A stretch of 64,000 nt of DNA from JBJMLO01 sp045805265 (GCA_045805265.1 JBJMLO010000018.1:65109-129108); one strand, 5' to 3'; counted from the first letter of the stretch, positions 42,362-50,598 are shown. Made by a program: numbers and translations. The notes: a model not told the origin generated them from the letters alone.

Positions 42362-44935
42362 TCAGCTGGCGCGGCTGATCGAGCTGCCGCGAGGCGATTT
42401 CGTGACCTCCAGGCGGGCCGGCAGCCGGTCGGCGAGGTCGCGGACGTGGGTGATGACGCCGACCATGCGCCCGTCGCCGCCCAGCTGCTCGATGGCCTCG
42501 ACCACCACGTCGAGCGTCTCCGGGTCGAGTGTTCCGAACCCCTCGTCGAGGAACAGGCTGTCGAGCGAGGCGTGCTCGGTCACCGCGAGGCTGGACACCT
42601 GCTCGGCCAGGGCCAGCGCCAGGGCCAGCGAGGCCAGGAACGTCTCGCCGCCGGACAGGGTGCGCACGCTGCGGGTCTCGTCGCCGTTCCACCGGTCGAC
42701 GACCAGGAACTCGTCGCCCTCGTACGCCAGCGCGTACCGCCCGCTCGACAGCGAGGCCAGGCGGTCCGATCCGCCGACCGCCAGGAGCCGGAGCGCCTCC
42801 GCCTGGAGGAACGCGATGAGCCGGTCGGCCTGGAGCTCCTTCGCCAGGTCCGAGAAGAGCCGGGCCCGCGCGCGGAGCTCCGACGCCTCCCGGCGGAGGT
42901 CCGCCACCGCCTTGATGTCGCGCTTGATCGCCTCCGCCTCGGCCTTGCGCTGCTCGTGCTCCCGGATGGCCTCCCGCTCGGCTCGGTCGACGGCGTCCGA
43001 CAGCTCCTCGAGCGAACGGGCGTCGAGGAACTGGCCGGCCACGGACTGGCGGGCCTGGTCGAGCAGCCCTTCGCCCGACGCGGCACGCACGCTCGCGGAC
43101 TCGGCGAGCCGCGCGCCGAACTGATCCAGCGCGTCTGCCCGTTCGGCCGCGGCTCGGGCGAGATCCGGCAAGTCGGAGGTGGCCGGGAGCCGTCGAAGCT
43201 CCGGAGCAGACAGGTCGGGCGCGACGCGAACCGCGCGCTCGGCGATCGCGCCGACGGCGAGGGCCTCGAGCCCTGCCCGTTCCGCCGTGGCGTCCGCTGC
43301 GATGCGTTCGGCGAGGCCTCGAGCGTCCGCCGCCGCTCGCTCCGCGTCGGCAGCGCTCTTCGCGGCAGCCGCCTCCTCCCGCAGCAACCGGTCCAGCTCG
43401 GCCGCCCGCTCGGCCAGTTCGGCCACGGGATCGTCCGGCAGCGCATCGGGGAAGGCGTCGGCCAGGGCCGCCTCCAGCTCGCCGGCCTCCCGCTCGCAGC
43501 GCCCGAGCTCCACACGAGCGGCATCCCGATCCCGCTCCGCCGCCGCAGCCCGGTCCCGGGCCCGCAGCAGCTCGCCGTCCGCTTGGCTGGCGAGGGTCGC
43601 CGCTCGCTCGGCGGCCTCGCGGGCGCGCTGCACCGCCCGCTCCGCCTCGCGAACCGCCGCGGCGCCCGGTCGCTTCGGGAGCCTCGTCAGCGGCTCGCCG
43701 CACACCGGGCATTCGTCGCCCACCTTCAGCCCGGAGGCCACGGCGGCCACCATATCGGCGTGCTCGACCGTCCGGAGCCCGGATTCGGCGGCCTCCCGTT
43801 CGGCCGCCGCGGATGCCGCCGCCTCGCGGGCCTCGGCCGCCAATCCCTCGGCACTGGTGACGGCGTTCGTCGCGAGGGGAACGTCCGCATCGGCCCGGGC
43901 CACCGTGGCACGGCGGGTGGACGCCTCCATGCGGACCTCCAGGAGACGCCTGGCCCGCTCCCGAGCTGCGGCGATCGCGGCGACGGTCCCCCACCGCTCT
44001 TCCGCGACTGCGCGTGCGTCCGCGGCGACCTCGGCGGCCTTCGATGCGGCTCCCGAGGCCAGCTCCGCCTCGCGCACCGTGTCCTTCGCCCTCGCCGCAC
44101 GCTGCGCGACTTCGGCCAGGCCGGCGGCGTGACGGCCGGCGGCCGTGGCGAGCTCGGCCGCCTCGTCCGCGCACGACGCCAGCTGGCGCGCCTCGTCCGC
44201 GACGGACTTCCACCGGTCGGCGACCGACCGGACCTTCGTGGCGGCGGTTGCCAGGGACGAGGCCCGCTTGCCGGCTTCGGCCGCGACCTCGTGGGCGACC
44301 GCCAGCGCCTCCGGCGTCGCGTCCGCGTATCGCGACGCGATGGATTCCTCGGTCCACTCGGCGCGGTCCTTCGCGTCCCTGGCGACCTGCCGGGCGCGCC
44401 TGCCCATCCGTTCGAACAGCGTGAGGCCGAGCAGCTCGGTGAGGATCTCGCGGCGCTGCCCGGCGTCACCGGACATGAACGCGGAGAACTTCCCCTGGGG
44501 CAGCAGCACCGACCGGGTGAAGCCGTCGAAGTCGAGGCCGACGAGCCTCTGGAGCAGCGCGTTCGCGGGCTTCACCCTGTCGACGCCATCGCCCGCCTGC
44601 CGCCAGGCGTCGTCGTCCCACCGCTCCACGAGGACCTTGGTCGCTCCTCCCCGGGGCAGCGACCGGGTCACGCGATAGCGGTCGTTGCCGACCTCGAAGT
44701 CGAACGTGACCGCCATGCGCGGTTGGCCCTGACTGATGAGCTCCTTCGTGGAGATCTCGCTGCCTCGGACCCGGTCGACGTCGCCGAACAGCGCGTACGT
44801 CATGGCGTCGAGCACGCTCGACTTGCCGGACCCGGTCGGGCCGACGATCGCGAACAGGTCCAGCCCGTCGAAGTCGATGTCCTGCTCGTCGCGGAACGAC
44901 GTGAACCCCCGGATGGCCAGGCGGAGCGGCCGCAT
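42362..44935 (-). CDS. sbcC: SbcC, ATPase/coiled-coil subunit of the SbcCD (Rad50-Mre11) nuclease
   Basis: 857 aa, short for the family. Walker A GPTGSGKSS lies at 32-40 and the Q-loop in LPQGKFSAFM near 145-154. Two long coiled-coil arms flank the zinc hook CPVC (Cys409, Cys412). The C-terminal head has the ABC signature LSGGETFLASLALALALAEQ, Walker B LFLDEGFGTLDPE and the D-loop. With SbcD it opens DNA hairpins and blocked ends. The ATG shares a base with the sbcD stop (TGATG). It lies at the end of a minus-strand run that also holds herA and nurA upstream of sbcD, interrupted by a toxin-antitoxin pair. Confidence 0.94.
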   Translation of the reverse strand: MRPLRLAIRGFTSFRDEQDIDFDGLDLFAIVGPTGSGKSSVLDAMTYALFGDVDRVRGSEISTKELISQGQPRMAVTFDFEVGNDRYRVTRSLPRGGATKVLVERWDDDAWRQAGDGVDRVKPANALLQRLVGLDFDGFTRSVLLPQGKFSAFMSGDAGQRREILTELLGLTLFERMGRRARQVARDAKDRAEWTEESIASRYADATPEALAVAHEVAAEAGKRASSLATAATKVRSVADRWKSVADEARQLASCADEAAELATAAGRHAAGLAEVAQRAARAKDTVREAELASGAASKAAEVAADARAVAEERWGTVAAIAAARERARRLLEVRMEASTRRATVARADADVPLATNAVTSAEGLAAEAREAAASAAAEREAAESGLRTVEHADMVAAVASGLKVGDECPVCGEPLTRLPKRPGAAAVREAERAVQRAREAAERAATLASQADGELLRARDRAAAAERDRDAARVELGRCEREAGELEAALADAFPDALPDDPVAELAERAAELDRLLREEAAAAKSAADAERAAADARGLAERIAADATAERAGLEALAVGAIAERAVRVAPDLSAPELRRLPATSDLPDLARAAAERADALDQFGARLAESASVRAASGEGLLDQARQSVAGQFLDARSLEELSDAVDRAEREAIREHEQRKAEAEAIKRDIKAVADLRREASELRARARLFSDLAKELQADRLIAFLQAEALRLLAVGGSDRLASLSSGRYALAYEGDEFLVVDRWNGDETRSVRTLSGGETFLASLALALALAEQVSSLAVTEHASLDSLFLDEGFGTLDPETLDVVVEAIEQLGGDGRMVGVITHVRDLADRLPARLEVTKSPRGSSISRAS

Positions 44936-46092
44936 CAGGCGTCGTCCTCCGCGGTGGCGATCTCGTCGAACGCCGCCAGGAGCGAGGGGTCGGCGTCGGA
45001 GCCGTGTGCGCTGCGGTAGTACGCCTCGAACTGCTCGCGGGGCTTCATGCTCGACAGCGGCGCCGCGGGGGCCTCGTCCTCCGCCCGCTCGTAGCGAAGA
45101 TGGACGTCGACCGCGTTCGGCAGCAACTCCCGCACGCGGTCGGCGATGCCCGGGACCGGGCCGTCGGTGTCGACGAACACGCGCAGGTACGCGTCGCGGA
45201 GGTCCGCCGCCCGGATGTGGATCTGGTCGAGCGTCCCCTCCACGTCGACCAGTCGCCGGCCGGCGGTGACCGGCGCCTCCGTGACCTTCGCCGGTCTTCC
45301 CGGATGGGCCTCGACCACCGCCACCGACTTGTCCTGCTCGGTTTCCCCGAAGTCGAGCTGGATCAGCGACCCCGAGTAGCGCGCCGGCGCCCCCGACCCG
45401 CGCACGCGCTGGGGCCGGTGGAGGTGGCCGAGAGCGATGTAGGACGCACTCGCCGGAAGCCGGGAGGGCGCGACGGCGTAGTCCCGGCCGATCGTCACCT
45501 CCCGCTCGCCGCCCCCGAGGCTCGCCCCGTCGGCGTACAGGTGGGCCAGGACCACGTTGACCGCGTCGTCGCGGAACCCCGCGGTCATCGCGTCCAAAAG
45601 GCCGCCCATCCCGTCGGCATAGGACTGAAACCAGGCCTCCGTCGAGTCGAACAGCTCGACGGCGCTGCCGAACCGGCGTTCCGGGACGAACGGCACGCAG
45701 GCAACGCGCAGCGACTCCGAGCCGTCACGCGAGCCGAGTTCCACTACCCCGCCCTGGTCCGGCGGGAGGACCCGCGCCGCCATGTCGACGTTCACCGCCC
45801 GGAGCAGGCCCGCGAACGCCTCGAGCCGCAGCGCCGAGTCGTGGTTGCCGGGGATCGCAACCACCGGAATGCCGAGCGAGTGCAGCGCCAGCAGGGTCTC
45901 GAACACCAACCGGTCCGCGTCCGGCGCCGCGCTCCGGTGCTCGTACAGGTCACCGGCGTGCAGCACCGCGTCCACCTGCTGGTCCACGGCGATCTCGACG
46001 ACCTGCCCCAGGGCCCGCTCGAACTCGTCCATCCGCGAACGGCCACGGATGGGCTTGCCCACGTGCCAGTCCGCGGTGTGCAGGAATCTCAT
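44935..46092 (-). CDS. sbcD: SbcD, Mre11-type nuclease subunit
   Basis: 385 aa. The metallophosphatase motifs are all visible: HTADWHVGK, HAGDLYEH, GNHDS, LAHLYADG and GHLHRPQ. They hold two Mn ions in the SbcD active site, giving 3'-5' exonuclease and hairpin endonuclease activity. The C-terminal third is the capping and SbcC-binding region (AEDEAPAAPLSSMKPREQFEAYY). It is coupled to sbcC by TGATG. A perfect CRP-type palindrome lies 26 bases upstream of the ATG, an unusual control for a repair gene. Confidence 0.94.
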   Translation of the reverse strand: MRFLHTADWHVGKPIRGRSRMDEFERALGQVVEIAVDQQVDAVLHAGDLYEHRSAAPDADRLVFETLLALHSLGIPVVAIPGNHDSALRLEAFAGLLRAVNVDMAARVLPPDQGGVVELGSRDGSESLRVACVPFVPERRFGSAVELFDSTEAWFQSYADGMGGLLDAMTAGFRDDAVNVVLAHLYADGASLGGGEREVTIGRDYAVAPSRLPASASYIALGHLHRPQRVRGSGAPARYSGSLIQLDFGETEQDKSVAVVEAHPGRPAKVTEAPVTAGRRLVDVEGTLDQIHIRAADLRDAYLRVFVDTDGPVPGIADRVRELLPNAVDVHLRYERAEDEAPAAPLSSMKPREQFEAYYRSAHGSDADPSLLAAFDEIATAEDDA

Positions 46093-46117
46093 CTCGGCAC
46101 CGAGCCTACCCCCGCCC

Positions 46118-46133
46118 TGTGACCCAAGTCACA
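46118..46133. promoter_or_regulatory. CRP-type binding site upstream of sbcD
   Basis: TGTGACCCAAGTCACA is a full match to the CRP consensus TGTGA-N6-TCACA and is perfectly symmetric over its outer six bases on each side. Its inner edge is 26 bases from the sbcD ATG, close enough to overlap the promoter; a TAGGCT -10-like box lies at 46108-46103 on the minus strand. Actinobacterial Crp (as in mycobacteria) recognises the same consensus. Confidence 0.6.
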
Positions 46134-46281
46134 CCGTTGTGATTCGGCGGTCAACACACCGCGAAGACCATGTCCGGAGACTCCGCAGGCCCACTCCACG
46201 GGAGGTGCATGCCGCCAGCACGAGCAGGATCGGCCAGGCGACGCCGCGACCGGCTCGAGTGACCACGCCGAAGCGGTTCAC
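46129..46281 (-). CDS. Possible small lipoprotein, weak candidate
   Basis: 50 codons from GTG 46281 to TGA 46129. The start VNRFGVVTRAGRGVAWPILLVLAAC looks like a lipoprotein signal (split here as basic region 1-12, hydrophobic 13-22, lipobox LAAC ending at Cys25), followed by only 25 Arg/Ser-rich residues. AGGTGGGG lies seven bases before the GTG. The stop overlaps the CRP-type site. It is not similar to any family I recognise and may be chance. Confidence 0.25.
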   Translation of the reverse strand: MNRFGVVTRAGRGVAWPILLVLAACTSRGVGLRSLRTWSSRCVDRRITTV

Positions 46282-46373
46282 GCGGGCCCCACCTACTTCC
46301 CCTTCCAGATCGGTCAGTGTCGCACCTTCCGCGGGCCCGTGTCCTCCAGCCGGGCACGTGCGGCTCCGCCGGA

Positions 46374-46394
46374 CCGCAACGGAATTCGTTGCGG
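46374..46394. promoter_or_regulatory. Operator-like palindrome at the toxin-antitoxin promoter
   Basis: CCGCAACG (46374-46381), five bases, CGTTGCGG (46387-46394) is an exact inverted repeat. It ends immediately before a TAGCAT -10-like box (46395-46400), 30 bases ahead of the antitoxin ATG. This is where an antitoxin HTH dimer would bind to repress its own operon. Confidence 0.6.
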
Positions 46395-46429
46395 TAGCAT
46401 GGTCAGTGGACGGATGCGGAGGTGGGCGA

Positions 46430-46762
46430 ATGCCGGTGGCGGTTCGGGAGAAGGTCAGGGCGGTCAGCAGGGACCTGGGCGGGCAGGCATCGCTGGCCAG
46501 GATGCTCGGCGTGAGTCCCTCGCGGGTGAGTCGATGGCTCCGCACGGAGCAGCCAGACCCCACCAACCGGCGGAAGGTCGAGGGTGTCGAGTTCGTCCTC
46601 GGTCGCCTCCTCGACGTGTACGAGCGCGACACCGCGGTGGAGTGGCTCCAAGGCGTGAACGCCCACCTCGGCAACCGGCGACCCATCGATCTCCTCGGGG
46701 CCGGCCGCGTCGCAGAGGTCCTCGAGGCCATCGAGGCCGAGGAGACCGGCGCATACGCCTGA
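46430..46762 (+). CDS. Xre/MbcA/ParS-type antitoxin of a RES toxin pair
   Basis: 110 aa. Residues about 18-45 are a helix-turn-helix (QASLARMLGVSPSRVSRWLR). The C-terminal part (about 65-105) is the toxin-binding DUF2384 region: AVEWLQGVNAHLGNRRPIDLLGAGRVAEVLEAIEAEETGAYA is read at 69-110. It neutralises the RES toxin encoded five bases downstream and probably represses the operon at the palindrome just upstream. ATG 46430 follows GGAGGTGGG. Confidence 0.85.
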   Translation: MPVAVREKVRAVSRDLGGQASLARMLGVSPSRVSRWLRTEQPDPTNRRKVEGVEFVLGRLLDVYERDTAVEWLQGVNAHLGNRRPIDLLGAGRVAEVLEAIEAEETGAYA

Positions 46763-46766
46763 TCGC

Positions 46767-47321
46767 GTGCTCTATCGCGTCTTTCCCTGGAACCCGGCAC
46801 GGGCGCCGCAGGCGGAGGGCGGCGCCTTGTTCGTCCCCCGGATCCGCCAGGCGACCGGTCGTCACGACAACCCCGACCGGTACGGCGCGCTGTACGTCAG
46901 CCGCGATCCCGAATCCGCGGTTGCCGAGCGAATCCAGGCATTCCGGGGCCGGGTCCTGACCGATGCCAGGTTGATTCGCCGCGACGGCTCCCGCTACGCG
47001 CTCGTGTCGCTCGCCGATGACGACCTGTCTCCTCTCGTCGATCTCGACGATCCCGCGCAGCTCGTGGCCCGGGGTCTGCGGCCGTCGCTGGTGGCGACCG
47101 GCGACCGGAGCCGCACCCGCAGCATGGCGGCAGCGCTGTTCGACGAAGGCGGCCCGGGGTTCCTGTGGTGGTCCACGCTCGAGGCGTCGTGGGCGAACGC
47201 GACCCTGTTCGCCGAGCGCAGCGTCTCGTACCTCCAGCCCCTCGGTGAACCCGAGCCCCTATCGCTGGACCATCCCGCCCTCCGAGCGGCCGCCGACCGA
47301 CTGGGCGTTCTGTTGCCGTAG
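46767..47321 (+). CDS. RES-domain toxin (NAD-degrading or ADP-ribosylating family)
   Basis: 184 aa. The RES fold spans nearly the whole protein: LYRVFPW with the first Arg, DRYGALYVSRDPESAVAERI with Tyr, Ser and Glu of the active-site set, and FLWWSTLEASWANATLFAER. Characterised RES toxins either break down NAD+ (MbcT, Res) or ADP-ribosylate PRPP synthetase (ParT); which applies cannot be told. The GTG start is five bases after the antitoxin. The pair is on the opposite strand to the DNA-repair genes on both sides, so it probably inserted between them. Converges with herA. Confidence 0.85.
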   Translation: MLYRVFPWNPARAPQAEGGALFVPRIRQATGRHDNPDRYGALYVSRDPESAVAERIQAFRGRVLTDARLIRRDGSRYALVSLADDDLSPLVDLDDPAQLVARGLRPSLVATGDRSRTRSMAAALFDEGGPGFLWWSTLEASWANATLFAERSVSYLQPLGEPEPLSLDHPALRAAADRLGVLLP

Positions 47322-47410
47322 GCTCCGCACCGGCCGAGGCGATCGGGAGTCGCGCCCGGAAAGCCGGCGGAGATCAGGCTCGTCTGAACTGAGGGCCGCC
47401 GAGCGCTGGG

Positions 47411-49108
47411 CTACTCCTCTCGGAACGCCGCGAAGGGGTCGGCGCCGGGGTCGATCGAGGCCTCGTCAGCCCTCGTGGCCCACGACGGGAAGGGGAACCG
47501 CACCTGGATCGGGATCGGGATGTGCGGCTGCTGCAGGATCATCGATCCCGGCTTCAGGATCGAGGCGCGCGCCCTGGTCACGGCCGGAAGGAACCCGTAC
47601 TCGCTCCGCTGGGCCTCGGCCGTGTCCAGCCGCCCGACCACCCGGAACGCGCTGTTCGCGATCACCCGTCGTTCGACCTCTGAGGCGGTCTGCTCCGCGC
47701 CGATCAGGATCATCCCCAGCGACCGGCCGCGTTCGGCCACGTCGAGCAGCACCTCCTTGATCGGCGACCACCCCTCGCGCGGCGCGTAGCGGTTCAGCTC
47801 GTCGAGCACCAGGAAGTGCAGCGGCTCGCGATGGCCCATCCGCTCCTTCTGCTCGAAGAGCCGCTTGATCACGACGCCGGTGACGAACCGCTTGGCCCGG
47901 TCATGGAGGTTGTGGATGTCGACCACGGTGACCTGGGTCGACTCCCAGTCGATACGGTGGCGCTCGGGGTGCTCGGCCTCGCGGCCCCAGATCAGATGGT
48001 TCTGGTTCAGGCGGAACCGCCCCGCCTGGAGCCGCCGCAGGAACGCGGCCACCGTCGCGTCAGACAGCCGCCCACGCCAGGGCGAGTGGTCGTCCTCGAC
48101 GTTCACCTCGATGACCTCGCACAGCTCGTCGAAGGTCCGGATCACGTGGCCGGCGTGCACGACCGTCGCGTCGTGCTCGGGGTCGTCCTCGCACTCCCGG
48201 TCCAGGTACTGCTCGACCCGCGCGACCAGGTCGGCGATCTGCGACCGCTCATCGTCGGCCTCGGCGAACATGAACCGCAGGAACCGCTCGCGCACGAACT
48301 CCCGGACCGTCCAGTAGTACGCCTGCACGCCGTCGGCGCGGCCCTCGACCTGGGGCACGGCGGCGCCGGCGGTCCCGCCGCGCGGCGGCGCCCACAGCCC
48401 CACGGACTCGAATGCCCCGGCCGGCAACCCGAGCCTCGCGTAGTCCTCGCGGTCGGCCTCGGTCAGCCGGGAGTTGGCCCGGTCGAGCCACAGCAGGTCC
48501 TCGCCCTTCACGTTGAACACGATCGCCTTCGTGTTCACGCGCGCGGAGCCCAGCACCTCGGAGTGGAACAGCGCGTACAGCAGGAACAGCGCATACGTGG
48601 TCTTCGTTGCCACGCCCGAGATCCCGCTGATGTTCACGTGCGCGCCGCGGCTGCCGTCCAGGAAGTCGAGGTCGAGGAAGATCGGCTCGCCGTCCCGGCT
48701 GAGCCCGGCCGGCACGCGCCGGGCCATCTGGTCGAAGTACAGCGCCTGGTCCCGGTCCTTGCCCCGGGCCCGAAGCGCCGGCAGCCCGGGCATGGGCGGC
48801 ACGAAGATCTCCGGCTCGAACCGCGTCGCGACCACCTGCGCGGCCACGGCGGTGTCCACCGGGAGCACGCCCCGCTCGATCAGGAACACGTCGGTGTCGA
48901 ACTGCGCGCCCTCGTGCCGGGCCCGGACGTCCTGGACGATCCCGGCGATGCGCAGGTCGCCCCGCCCGGGAACCTGGGTGTCGACGATCACGGCGTCGTC
49001 GAGCTGCAGGTACGACTCGGGCTCGACGCCGACCCAGAACGTCAGCGGCGTCGAGTCCTCGGTCCCGAGGACCATGCCCACTCGCTCGGAGAACTCCTCG
49101 ACGCTCAC
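47411..49108 (-). CDS. herA: HerA-like DNA-translocating ATPase
   Basis: 565 aa. Residues about 1-110 form a HAS-barrel-like beta domain (VGMVLGTEDSTPLTFWVG). The ATPase core follows: Walker A reads GISGVATKT (162-170), so the usual Gly before Lys is Thr; Walker B is FLVLDELNRYAP with Asp436 and Glu437; GMILIGAEQTASEVERRVIANSAFRVVGRL supplies sensor and Arg-finger positions. HerA hexamers pump DNA and feed NurA nuclease. The GTG at 49108 overlaps the nurA stop (GTGA). Bacterial HerA proteins also occur in phage-defence pairs, so repair is not the only possibility. Confidence 0.85.
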   Translation of the reverse strand: MSVEEFSERVGMVLGTEDSTPLTFWVGVEPESYLQLDDAVIVDTQVPGRGDLRIAGIVQDVRARHEGAQFDTDVFLIERGVLPVDTAVAAQVVATRFEPEIFVPPMPGLPALRARGKDRDQALYFDQMARRVPAGLSRDGEPIFLDLDFLDGSRGAHVNISGISGVATKTTYALFLLYALFHSEVLGSARVNTKAIVFNVKGEDLLWLDRANSRLTEADREDYARLGLPAGAFESVGLWAPPRGGTAGAAVPQVEGRADGVQAYYWTVREFVRERFLRFMFAEADDERSQIADLVARVEQYLDRECEDDPEHDATVVHAGHVIRTFDELCEVIEVNVEDDHSPWRGRLSDATVAAFLRRLQAGRFRLNQNHLIWGREAEHPERHRIDWESTQVTVVDIHNLHDRAKRFVTGVVIKRLFEQKERMGHREPLHFLVLDELNRYAPREGWSPIKEVLLDVAERGRSLGMILIGAEQTASEVERRVIANSAFRVVGRLDTAEAQRSEYGFLPAVTRARASILKPGSMILQQPHIPIPIQVRFPFPSWATRADEASIDPGADPFAAFREE

Positions 49109-50064
49109 GCGGCCTCCAGCGCCAGGTGCACCATCAGCGCGCGCCGGATGATCCCCGGGTGTCCCATCCGGTGGCGGAGCCAGGCCTCCAGCCCGCCGAC
49201 CGGGGCCAGGTTCTGTGGCGCGCGCGGGTCGGTCGGCCTGCCCGCGTACCGGGGCAGAAGCCCCGAGACCCGCCCGGCGACCTCGACCGCATCGGCGAGG
49301 CCCAGCCCCGCCGGCACCTCGCACCGGACGACGCCCGCGTGGTCGTGCCACGGCGCCCGCCACGGGACGAGCCGCGTGTACCACGCGTATCGCTCCACCT
49401 GTTCGTCCGGCATGCCCAGCCCGAACAGCGGCGTGCGTTCCCCCGGCCGCAGGCGACCGATCAGCGATTCCTCCTCCGGCCCCAGGTACTGGTGCTGGTA
49501 ACGCTTCACCACGCCCACCACTGGGCACGCGGTCGCATCCAGGCGGCTCAGCGGCCCGTCGACCAGGACCAGCCGCGCCGATTCCGCGGCCAGGCTCGCC
49601 GCCATGCCGGCCTCGGCATGGCGCATCTCCTGCTGCAGGCGCCACAGCGGCGCCTCCGGCTCGGCGCCGGGCTCGCACACCGGGCGGAACCGGAGCACCG
49701 TCTCGCCGACGGAGACCTCGAAGGCCTCGGGCTCGATCCCCCCGCCGGTCACCAGCACCCGTCCGACGCGGTGCTCCCCGAACGTGGCCTTCCCGTCCGA
49801 GCACACCGAGCCGACGGCGTGCGACCCGAACAGGCCCGGCACGCGCCGGCCTCCCGAGTCGGCGATCAGGCGGACCTCGACCCGCCGCACGCCGTCGACG
49901 AACCACACGGGGCCCGGCTCGGCCACCACGTCGGCCGCGATGGCCTCCGACCAGTCCTCGCGCTCGACGTGCGGGGTGGCCCGGGCCTCGGGCCTGTCGT
50001 CCATGACCGCCTGGAAGCCCATCCCGTGGTCGGGCGCCCACGGGTCGGCACGCAGGGTCAACAT
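49105..50064 (-). CDS. nurA: NurA-domain nuclease
   Basis: 319 aa. NurA is an RNase H-like 5'-3' nuclease that works with HerA. The first catalytic Asp is in PVWFVDGVRRVEVRL (Asp57) and a second in ARLVLVDGPLSRLD (Asp169); the region GVVKRYQHQYLGPEEESLIGRL and the C-terminal PGIIRRALMVHLALEA fit the family. It overlaps herA by GTGA. ATG 50064 is chosen; an ATG four codons upstream is equally possible since neither has a clear ribosome site. It is divergent from the DUF3052 gene. Confidence 0.8.
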   Translation of the reverse strand: MLTLRADPWAPDHGMGFQAVMDDRPEARATPHVEREDWSEAIAADVVAEPGPVWFVDGVRRVEVRLIADSGGRRVPGLFGSHAVGSVCSDGKATFGEHRVGRVLVTGGGIEPEAFEVSVGETVLRFRPVCEPGAEPEAPLWRLQQEMRHAEAGMAASLAAESARLVLVDGPLSRLDATACPVVGVVKRYQHQYLGPEEESLIGRLRPGERTPLFGLGMPDEQVERYAWYTRLVPWRAPWHDHAGVVRCEVPAGLGLADAVEVAGRVSGLLPRYAGRPTDPRAPQNLAPVGGLEAWLRHRMGHPGIIRRALMVHLALEAA

Positions 50065-50199
50065 CGGCCGAAGCATAGAGGCCGCCACCGACACACCCAA
50101 GGACTCGACCTCCCCGAACCGGGTGAGGGGGGTGGGACGCAGGAGGGAATCGTCGTGGCCGAACGCGACACCATTGTCGAGGGGGGAGGATGTCGCCCG

Positions 50200-50598
50200 A
50201 TGGCACGCGACGACGTCCCCTCGGCCCGGCCCCTGATCGACAAGCTGGGCGTGAAGGAGGGCGCGCGGGTGGCGGTCATCGGGCTCGACGACCCCGAGTT
50301 CGTGACGCTGCTCCGCTCGCGGACGGCCGACGTGTTCCTGGGGCGCCGCCGCGTCGGGCTCGACCAGCTGTTCGTGCGGTTCGACCGGCGCGAGGACCTC
50401 GTCCGCCTGGGCGGGCACAAGGACTTCATCGCCAAGAACGGCGCCGTGTGGGCCCTGTGGCCGAAGGGCTCGAAGGCCATCAACGAGAACGACGTCCGGG
50501 ACGTCGCCCTGGCAGTTGGCCTCGTGGACGTGAAGGTGGTCAGCTTCTCGGAGGAACTATCCGCACTGAGGCTGATCTACCGTCTGAAGGACCGCTGA
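50200..50598 (+). CDS. DUF3052 family protein
   Basis: 132 aa. The core KLGVKEGARVAVIGLDDPEFVTLLRS to LWPKGSKAINENDVRDVALAVGLVDVKVVSFSEELSALRLIYRLKDR (residues 11-132) matches DUF3052, a small soluble family seen in actinobacteria, of unknown role, sometimes near sigma or acyl-carrier genes. The ATG at 50200 follows a GGGGGGAGGA site by nine bases; a GTG at 50155 is in frame but encodes low-complexity residues. Single gene, divergent from nurA. Confidence 0.75.
   Translation: MARDDVPSARPLIDKLGVKEGARVAVIGLDDPEFVTLLRSRTADVFLGRRRVGLDQLFVRFDRREDLVRLGGHKDFIAKNGAVWALWPKGSKAINENDVRDVALAVGLVDVKVVSFSEELSALRLIYRLKDR

Larger units (their letters stand above)
46093..46429. other. Divergent intergenic region between sbcD and the toxin-antitoxin operon
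   Basis: 337 bases. It holds the CRP-like site near sbcD, an operator-like palindrome near the antitoxin start and, between them, one weak candidate small lipoprotein reading frame on the minus strand. Nothing else is recognised. Confidence 0.6.

Noticed and set aside
40844..45019. Plus-strand open frame of 1391 codons
   Set aside because: It lies antisense to sbcC and in a second frame of the FAD oxidoreductase; composition is Arg/Gly/Pro-rich with no domain, an effect of high G+C on alternate frames.
46151..46800. Longer minus-strand frames covering the antitoxin gene
   Set aside because: They oppose a clear Xre-type antitoxin with ribosome site and partner toxin; no motif supports them except the short lipoprotein-like frame listed at low confidence.
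47323..47372. Hairpin between the RES toxin and herA as terminator
   Set aside because: The stem is interrupted by a bulge and has a 28-base loop, too weak to call.
42362..50064. Interpretation of HerA-NurA as a phage-defence pair only
   Set aside because: No other defence genes except the RES toxin-antitoxin pair are near, and the closeness of SbcCD favours DNA-end resection; defence stays possible but is not the main call.
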